From contig CAVSCX010000011.1 in NCBI GenBank assembly GCA_963726615.1, positions 62,001-126,000 of the forward strand: a stretch of 64,000 nt of DNA, read 5' to 3'. Shown piece after piece: positions 58,645-64,000 of the stretch; position 1 is the stretch's first letter; each line of letters starts with the position of its first letter. The notes beneath the pieces are model-generated. The model did no database searches. It was not told the DNA's origin and saw only the letters and a program-made list of their open reading frames with translations. Position numbers and translations under genes: made by a program. Source of the stretch: CAWDZK01 sp963726615 (GTDB lineage Bacteria > Actinomycetota > Actinomycetes > JACCUZ01).

Positions 58645-59865
58645 TCACCCGTGGTGCGCCACGAACTGAGGCTCGGTCAGCCGGCCCGGTCGCAGCCGCG
58701 GCACCAGCGTCAGCTGGACCATCGACACGACCAGCAGCGCCGCGAACGGGACCGTGAAGCCGCCGGTGGCGTCGTGCACGGCCCCGAAGAGGAACGGACC
58801 CAGCGAGGCGGTGGAGTACGAGACCAGGAAGACCAGCGCGGACAGGCGCGCCGAGGCCGCAGGTGTGGGCGCGTAGTCCACCAGCTTGACCAGTCCGAGC
58901 GCGAAGCCGCCACCCTGGCCGAGGGCCAGCAGCAGGATCCATCCGACCGGTGCGGCCTCGGGCGCCAGGGCGATGCCGGCCAGCCCGGCGATGGTGCAGA
59001 TGACCGCCGCCGCGATCAGCGGCCTGCGGTCGCGCACCCGGTCCGCGAGGGCGGGCCCGGCCACCCCGGTGACGAGCTGGGCGATGCTCCACAGCGAGAG
59101 CAGCAGTCCGGCGTCCCGCGCCGACCAGCCGTGCGACTCGTAGGCCGGTGAGATCCAGGCGATCTGGGAGTAGAAGCCGAGCGACTGCAGGGCGAGGTAG
59201 GCGGCGAGCAGCCAGGTGGTGCGGCTGCGGTAGGGAAGCGGCTTCCTGGTCTCCAGCGGGTCCGCGTCACCGCGGTCGTTCACCCTCCGCACGACGGGTA
59301 CCCACGCCGCCAGCCCGACGGCGGCGAGCAGGGCCCAGCCGGCCAGCGACGCCTGCCACGACCCGAGCGCGTCGGCGACCGGAACGGCGAGAGCCGAGGC
59401 CGTCGCGGCGCCGACCATCATCGCGAGGAGGTAGACACCGGTCATGGCGCCGGAGCGGGCCCCGAAGAACTCCTTGACGATGCCCGGCAGCACGGTGCCC
59501 GCCAGAGCGATGCCGATGCCCACCAGCACGGTGCTGAGGACCAGGACCGGCAGCACCTCGCCCGCGAGCCGGGCCGCCTGACCGACCATGAGCAGCACGA
59601 GGGCCCACCCGACCGTGGCCTCCCGCCCGATCCGCCGGGCCAGGACCTGCGAGACCGGCGCGAACAGCCCCATGCACAGGACCGGGAGGGTCGTGAGCAG
59701 ACCGGCGGTGGCCCCGGAGAGCCCGAGGTCGGACTGGATGGTGCGGACGAGCGGCGGCAGCGCGGCCAGGGCGGCGCGCAGGTTCAGCGCGACCAGGAAG
59801 ATGGTGGCGGCCAGCAGCAGCGGCGACACCGGGGCGCGGCGGTCGCGAGGGGCGGCAGTGACCAT
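58645..59865 (-). CDS. MFS transporter, CynX/NimT-like
   Basis: 406 aa with about 12 transmembrane helices. The N-terminal segment LAATIFLVALNLRAALAALPPLVRTIQSDLGLSGATAGLLTTLPVLCMGLFAP and the loop LARRIGREATVGWALVLLMVG are typical of the cyanate/nitroimidazole MFS subfamily (CynX, NimT). The C-terminal half (ALGQGGGFALGLVKLVDYAPTPAASARLSALVFLVSYSTASLGPFLFGAVHDATGG) completes it. Substrate unknown. ATG start at 59865. Divergent from the PP2C gene. Confidence 0.9.
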   Translation of the reverse strand: MVTAAPRDRRAPVSPLLLAATIFLVALNLRAALAALPPLVRTIQSDLGLSGATAGLLTTLPVLCMGLFAPVSQVLARRIGREATVGWALVLLMVGQAARLAGEVLPVLVLSTVLVGIGIALAGTVLPGIVKEFFGARSGAMTGVYLLAMMVGAATASALAVPVADALGSWQASLAGWALLAAVGLAAWVPVVRRVNDRGDADPLETRKPLPYRSRTTWLLAAYLALQSLGFYSQIAWISPAYESHGWSARDAGLLLSLWSIAQLVTGVAGPALADRVRDRRPLIAAAVICTIAGLAGIALAPEAAPVGWILLLALGQGGGFALGLVKLVDYAPTPAASARLSALVFLVSYSTASLGPFLFGAVHDATGGFTVPFAALLVVSMVQLTLVPRLRPGRLTEPQFVAHHG

Positions 59866-59924
59866 GGTGCGGCAAGTCTCGCAGCCGTCCGGCGCGCGCC
59901 CGCCGGCCGCGCGACCGCGCCGTC

Positions 59925-59930
59925 TACGGT
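59925..59930 (+). promoter_or_regulatory. Leaderless -10 of the PP2C gene
   Basis: TACGGT ends 7 nt before ATG 59938. The intervening GGGGGGC would not act as a leader if transcription begins at the ATG. Confidence 0.5.
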
Positions 59931-59937
59931 GGGGGGC

Positions 59938-60579
59938 ATGCAGGTCGCCACACGTACCGAGGTCGGACACGTCCGGTCCCGCAACGAGGACGCGCTGCTC
60001 GTGGCAGCCGACGAAGGGCTCCTCGTCGTGTGCGACGGTCTGGGCGGGCACCCCTGCGGCGACCTCGCCAGCGCCACTGCCGTCGAGCACCTGCGCGGCC
60101 GTGTCGCGGAGGCGGCGTCCGCGCCGGAGGCGCTGGTGGCGTCGCTGCACGCGGCCCACGACGCTGTCGTCGCGGTGGCCAGGGAAGACCCGGATCGCAC
60201 CGGCATGGCGACCACGGTGGTCGCCGCACTGGTGCGCGACGGCAACGCGGTGGTGGCCCACGTCGGCGACAGCAGGGCCTACCTGCTCGCGCCCGACGGG
60301 CTGTTGACGCAGGTGACCGAGGACCACGGGGTGGGCGGCTACATCACCCAGGCGCTCGGCCTCGACCGCGGCGTCGAGCCCTCCGTCGTCGGCCTGGACA
60401 CACCGCCCGGGTGCCGCCTGCTGCTGTGCTCCGACGGCCTGACCAACATGGTCGACCCCGAGGCGATCGCCACGCTGCTCGGCTCCGGCGACGCCCAGAA
60501 GGCCTGCGACGCACTGGTCGAGGAGGCGCTCGACCGCGGGGGCGTCGACAACGTCACGGTGATCGTGGCAGTCCTCTAG
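59938..60579 (+). CDS. PP2C-family serine/threonine protein phosphatase
   Basis: 213 aa, a single soluble catalytic domain. Conserved motifs: VRSRNEDALLV, LLVVCDGLGGHPCGDLASATAVEHL with the metal-binding Asp, MATTVVAALVRDG, VVAHVGDSRAYLL, LLLCSDGLTNMVDP and the C-terminal GGVDNVTVIVAVL. No sensor domain or adjacent kinase gene is present. Convergent with the DUF1116 gene, only 2 nt apart. Confidence 0.93.
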   Translation: MQVATRTEVGHVRSRNEDALLVAADEGLLVVCDGLGGHPCGDLASATAVEHLRGRVAEAASAPEALVASLHAAHDAVVAVAREDPDRTGMATTVVAALVRDGNAVVAHVGDSRAYLLAPDGLLTQVTEDHGVGGYITQALGLDRGVEPSVVGLDTPPGCRLLLCSDGLTNMVDPEAIATLLGSGDAQKACDALVEEALDRGGVDNVTVIVAVL

Positions 60580-60581
60580 GG

Positions 60582-62009
60582 CTAGGCTTCGGGGCCGAGC
60601 GGTGGGGCGAGGTCCGCGAGAGCGGCCACAGCGGCCGGGAAGATCTCGGCCGGCGGGTTGACCAGTCCGGCGCCCACCTGACCGGTGCCGGCGACCTTGC
60701 CGGCCATGCCGGTGTTGATGTGCGGCAGGATCCCGGTCCGGGTCACCAGCGCGGCGTCGATGCCGGTCGGTGTGCCCCGGAAGCCGAGGACCGGCACCTG
60801 GTAGGTCGGGTTCTCGGCCAGCGTGATCTCGTACATCAGCCTGGTGGCCGCGATCGCGTCCGCGACCTCGCCGCCGACGAAACGGACGATCGCCGGCGCC
60901 GCCGCCATCGCGAAGCCGCCGATGCCTGCGGTCTCGGTGATGGCCGAGTCGCCGATGTCGGGGTTGGCATCCTCCGGCCCGAACGAGCCGAGGAACAGGC
61001 CCTCGGGGGTGTCGGCCGGGCCGGTGAACCACCGGTCGCCGGTGCCGGACACCTGGATGCCGAAGTCGGTGCCGTTACGTGCCATCGCCACCACCAGCGA
61101 GGAGCCGGGCACGTCCCGGGCGGCGTCGGTGGCCAGCTTGCAGGCCGGCATGCCGAGGTTGAGGAAGAAGTGGTCGTTGCCGGCGATGAAGCGCACCGCC
61201 TCGGCCAGCTCGGCCGTCGGGGCACCGGCCCCGATCAGCTCCGGGAGCAGCTCGCGCAGGAACATCAGTGTCCCCGCCCGGTTGCGGTTGTGCCCCTCGT
61301 CCCCCATCTGCAGCATCTGCGCCGCGATCGCCTTCACGTCCAGCGGACCGGCCGCGGTCCGGGAGCGGACGGCGGTCTGCAGCAGCGGGCCCAGCACCTC
61401 GGACATCCAGCGGAGCCGTTCGATCACGTCGGGGCCGTAGGCGCCGTAGCGCAGGACCTTGCCGAGCCCCTCGTTGAGCGAGCACCACGCGGTCCCGCCG
61501 TGCACCGGGTCACGCAGCTCGAACATCCACATGGACGGGCTGACCACGCCGGCCATCGGCCCGACGGTCCGGTGGTGGTGACATGGGTCCAGGGAGACTC
61601 CCGACCCCGTGGCCAGGAGCGCCTCGGCCGCTTCCGCCGTGTCCGCCAGGCCCTCGAGCAGCACCGCCCCGATGAGCGCTCCGCGCATCGGGCCGGACGC
61701 CCGGTCCCAGTCGATCGGCGGCCCGGCGTGCAGGAACTCACCGGCTGCCAGCCCCAGTGCCTCGGCGGCCGGCCGGACGTCGACGAGCTCGGCCCCGGCC
61801 GTGGCCATCCGGTCGACCGCACGAGCGTTCGCCTCGGCCCGCCGGGGGTCGGCCACCACCCGGGCCAGCTGCTCCTCCGTGCCCGGGTCGCCGAGCGGCG
61901 GGCGCCACTCCACCTGGGTGACCGGGACGGCCTGCGCGGTGAGCGCGTCGGAGAACATCTGCGCGCCCACCGCCACGACCCGCGGCGCCTCGTCGAGCAG
62001 TGCAGTCAT
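60582..62009 (-). CDS. DUF1116 family protein (AllG/YlbE-like)
   Basis: 475 aa, complete. Family segments are visible: VTQVEWRPPLGDPGTEEQLARVV near the N-terminus, ALIGAVLLEGLADTAEAAEALLATGSGVSLDPCHHHRTVGPMAGVVSPSMWMFEL, MGDEGHNRNRAGTLMFLRELLP and NGTDFGIQVSGTGDRWFTGPADTPEGL. In E. coli the related ylbE (allG) works with fdrA (allF) and ylbF (allH) in oxamate carbamoyltransfer during allantoin use. The ATG at 62009 overlaps the restored fdrA stop by 4 nt (ATGA). Confidence 0.88.
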   Translation of the reverse strand: MTALLDEAPRVVAVGAQMFSDALTAQAVPVTQVEWRPPLGDPGTEEQLARVVADPRRAEANARAVDRMATAGAELVDVRPAAEALGLAAGEFLHAGPPIDWDRASGPMRGALIGAVLLEGLADTAEAAEALLATGSGVSLDPCHHHRTVGPMAGVVSPSMWMFELRDPVHGGTAWCSLNEGLGKVLRYGAYGPDVIERLRWMSEVLGPLLQTAVRSRTAAGPLDVKAIAAQMLQMGDEGHNRNRAGTLMFLRELLPELIGAGAPTAELAEAVRFIAGNDHFFLNLGMPACKLATDAARDVPGSSLVVAMARNGTDFGIQVSGTGDRWFTGPADTPEGLFLGSFGPEDANPDIGDSAITETAGIGGFAMAAAPAIVRFVGGEVADAIAATRLMYEITLAENPTYQVPVLGFRGTPTGIDAALVTRTGILPHINTGMAGKVAGTGQVGAGLVNPPAEIFPAAVAALADLAPPLGPEA

Positions 62010-63512
62010 GCGGCGCCTCCGGAGACCAGCGCGACCGCGTGCCGGGCAGCCGCGGCGTTGGACAGGAAGACGGCGGCCCCAGCCCCGTGCAGCTGCTCCG
62101 CCTGGCGGCGCGGGTCCTGCGAGGTCGTCGGCCGACGCGCACAACGACACGACCACCGCGAGCTCTCGGCCTTCGTCAGCCGCTGCCACGCGGGCAGCGG
62201 CCAGGGCCGGCGCGAGCTCCGAGGCCGGGTCGGGGTGTGCGCCGTGCCCGAGAACGACGTCGAGCAGGAGCACCGAGCAGGTGGGGTCGGCGGCCTCGAC
62301 CGCGATCCGGTCGACCCGCGAGCGCTGGTCGATCATCGGGTGCGCCCGGCCCCGGGTCAGGGCGTCGTCACCGAGGTCGAGCATCGTGTGGCCGGCCGAG
62401 CCCAGGTCCGGGCCGAGCGCCCACTCGGGGCGCAGGGGGATGTTGGACCGCACCTCGCCGAGGGTCGCGGACGCGATGACCATCGCCTCGTCGCAGAGCG
62501 TCCCGCCGGCGAACAGGCCACGCAGGCCGCCTCCCGGCGGGGGCGCCGCCTGCTCGTCCCAGGACCACGGCTCGGCCCACTCCACGCCCACGGCCTCCAC
62601 CGCCCGCCGGGCGACCGTGGTGAGGTCGTCCTGGCCCTCGCCGAGCAACGCGAGCAGCACCGGCGTGGCCAGCGACTCCGCGTACGCCGTGATCTCCTTC
62701 GCGACGCCCGGGTCCGGCGGCTTGGAGACAAGCACCACCAGCTCGGTCGACGGGTCCGCGTCCAGCATGGTCAGCGCGGCGCGCGTCGACCGGCCGGCGA
62801 CAGCGGCCGAGAGGTCCCGCCCGCCGACGCCCAGGCAGTGGCTCACACCGACCTCTCGGGTGTCGAGCATGCACATCAGCTGCTGGGCACCGGTGCCGCT
62901 CGCCGCTACCAGGCCGACCGGGCCGGGACGCACCGCGTTGGCGAACCCGAGCCCCACCCCGGCCACCACGGCGGTCCCGCAGTCCGGCCCCATGACCAGC
63001 AGGCCGCGAGCCGCGGCCTCGTCCTTGAGCCGGACCTCGGCCTCGACCGGCACGTTGTCGCTGAAGACGAGCACGGAGACACCGGCGGCGAGCGCGTCCA
63101 TCGCCTCGGTGAAGGCGTGCGGCCCGGGCACCGACACCAGGGCGAGGGAGGGTGCGTCGGTCCCGCCCGACCGGCGAGCCGCGGAGGCGAACGTCCTGGG
63201 CGCGGGCTCGGCGCCGAAGCCGCCACCGCCACCGGAGGCGGACGTGGCCGCGAGCGCCTGCTCCAGCGCTGTCGTGGCCTGTGCGAGTACGTCCTCGTCG
63301 CCGGCCCGGATCGCCACCACCAGGTCGTTCGGGCCGGCGCCGGTGGGGGGCACGAAGCCCATGCCGCGCAGCAGGTCGAGGTTGAGCTCGGTCCCCATCG
63401 CCACCTGGGCAGCCGTCACGCCGTCGACGGCGGCGACGTCCCGGCTGACCTGCATCAGGCTGACCGAGTCGTGATAGGCGCCGCGGCGCACCTCGACCTG
63501 GGTCCGGGTCAT
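62006..63512 (-). pseudogene. fdrA: FdrA-family acyl-CoA synthetase-like protein (AllF-like), frameshifted near its end
   Basis: About 501 aa. VDGVTAAQVAMGTELNLDLLRGMGF at the N-terminus, then CoA-ligase-like domains (GLLVMGPDCGTAVVAGVGLGFANAVRPGPVGLVAASGTGAQQLMCML, VLLLDVVLGHGAHPDPASELAP). In the given sequence the frame breaks at ~62118-62128. With one base removed, the ending QDPRRQAEQLHGAGAAVFLSNAAAARHAVALVSGGAA runs to the TGA at 62006-62008, inside the DUF1116 start. Without that correction the frame reads straight into DUF1116, giving a false fusion. GTG-independent ATG start at 63512. Confidence 0.82.
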
Positions 63513-63522
63513 GAGCGGCTCC

Positions 63523-64000
63523 TCACGCTGTCGCCTCCTGCCTCTGCGCCGTGACCGTACGCGCCGCGTGCAGCAGCCCGTGCGCCAGGGCGGCGCCCGA
63601 CGTGTGCCCGACCGCGACCAGCCGCGCGACGTCGCCATCCAGGTCCGGGCGGTGCCCGGTCAGGGCGTCGGCCACGTGGACGGCGGCGGGGAACGAGTGC
63701 CCCTCAGCCGCATGCCGCAGCAACGCGGCGCTCAGGGCCGTCGTCCGGGTCGGCGCGAGGGCGGCGACCCGGGCGGCGACCGGGTCGCGTAGCCGGGGGT
63801 GGTGATGAAGGCCCAGCAGCAGCCCGGCCAGCACGTCGTCCCCGGCGGGGGTGAGACCGGGGCCGAGCCCAACCAGGTCCTCGGGAGGGGCCTCGACCGG
63901 GACCGGCACCGGGATCCGCGCCGACAGCCCGGCCAGCAGCTCGGCCATCGGGGCGATCCGGGTCGCCGGGTCACCGGTACGGGGCAGCCGGGGCGCCCAC
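63523..64000 (-). CDS. DUF2877 family protein (AllH/YlbF-like), 5-prime part outside the window
   Basis: C-terminal part of at least 159 aa; the frame is open to the window edge. The conserved motif VGLGPGLTPAGDDVLAGLLLGLHHHP is diagnostic of DUF2877. The rest (HSFPAAVHVADALTGHRPDLDGDVARLVAVGHTSGAALAHGLLHAART) fits the family's end. It is the first visible gene of the order DUF2877-fdrA-DUF1116, 10 nt before fdrA. Full-length members are near 290 aa, so about 130 residues are missing. Confidence 0.85.
   Translation of the reverse strand, partial: WAPRLPRTGDPATRIAPMAELLAGLSARIPVPVPVEAPPEDLVGLGPGLTPAGDDVLAGLLLGLHHHPRLRDPVAARVAALAPTRTTALSAALLRHAAEGHSFPAAVHVADALTGHRPDLDGDVARLVAVGHTSGAALAHGLLHAARTVTAQRQEATA

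Noticed and set aside
60030..63554. A 1174-codon plus-strand frame over PP2C, DUF1116 and fdrA
   Set aside because: It is out of frame with PP2C and antisense to two recognisable families, and shows no motif of its own.

Overview
The window is chromosomal DNA of a high-GC Gram-positive bacterium (Actinomycetia). The evidence is the very GC-rich third codon positions, many GTG starts, many apparent leaderless promoters (TANNNT six to eight bases before the start codon), an actinobacterial-type 16S rRNA, and gene order. The order pheS-pheT / argCJBDF-argR-argG-argH / mpg-tyrS / TPR-HAD phosphatase / tlyA-nadK-recN-steA-steB-pyrG-NUDIX-xerD / parA-scpA-scpB-rluB / cmk-der follows the block known from Mycobacterium tuberculosis (about Rv1649 to Rv1713). 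I cannot name the genus; nothing points to a mycolic-acid organism in particular.

Layout. 0-6.4 kb: a soluble PAS histidine kinase, pheST, an SDR oxidoreductase and a methyltransferase. 6.4-15.1 kb: the complete arginine pathway from acetylglutamyl phosphate onward, behind a double ARG box that overlaps the promoter and start of argC. 15.1-17.0 kb: mpg (alkylbase glycosylase) and tyrS, which together carry five single-base frameshifts. 17.2-22.9 kb: one rRNA operon (16S-23S-5S, no spacer tRNA) with promoter, processing stems and a strong terminator. 22.9-43.6 kb: mostly housekeeping genes (SSB-like protein, DUF1015, TPR-HAD fusion, SCP2 protein, tlyA, nadK, recN, steA/steB-like pair, pyrG, NUDIX, ald, xerD, parA, scpAB, rluB). 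43.65-49.6 kb: an accessory block inserted between rluB and aroH-tyrA-cmk-der. It holds an APH-family kinase, an SOS-box-controlled DUF222-HNH protein, a chloramphenicol-phosphotransferase-like kinase, two methyltransferases, a YjbR-family protein and a DMT exporter. 49.7-53.3 kb: aroH, tyrA, cmk, der. 53.3-58.2 kb: a LytR_C membrane protein and a molybdenum-hydroxylase maturation set (CoxD-like MoxR ATPase, CoxE-like VWA protein, XdhC, MobA-like nucleotidyltransferase). 58.2-64 kb: a VOC protein, an MFS transporter, a PP2C phosphatase, and a DUF2877-FdrA-DUF1116 operon related to the E. coli allantoin/oxamate genes allFGH; its first gene runs off the window.

How it works together. The arg operon is one translationally coupled unit ending in its own regulator. 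The tlyA-recN-pyrG and parA-scpAB stretches combine translation, DNA repair, nucleotide synthesis and chromosome segregation. The Mo-hydroxylase maturation genes near the FdrA-type operon suggest, by inference only, purine or related nitrogen-compound catabolism.

Data quality. Seven probable single-base indels (one in mpg, four in tyrS, one in the TPR-like gene after the rRNA operon, one in fdrA) break otherwise well-conserved frames. Six are +1. Six of the seven lie within about 2 kb of the rRNA operon, and one broken gene (tyrS) is normally essential, so sequencing or assembly error is the first explanation to test. No CRISPR array, IS transposase, prophage or tRNA gene was seen.
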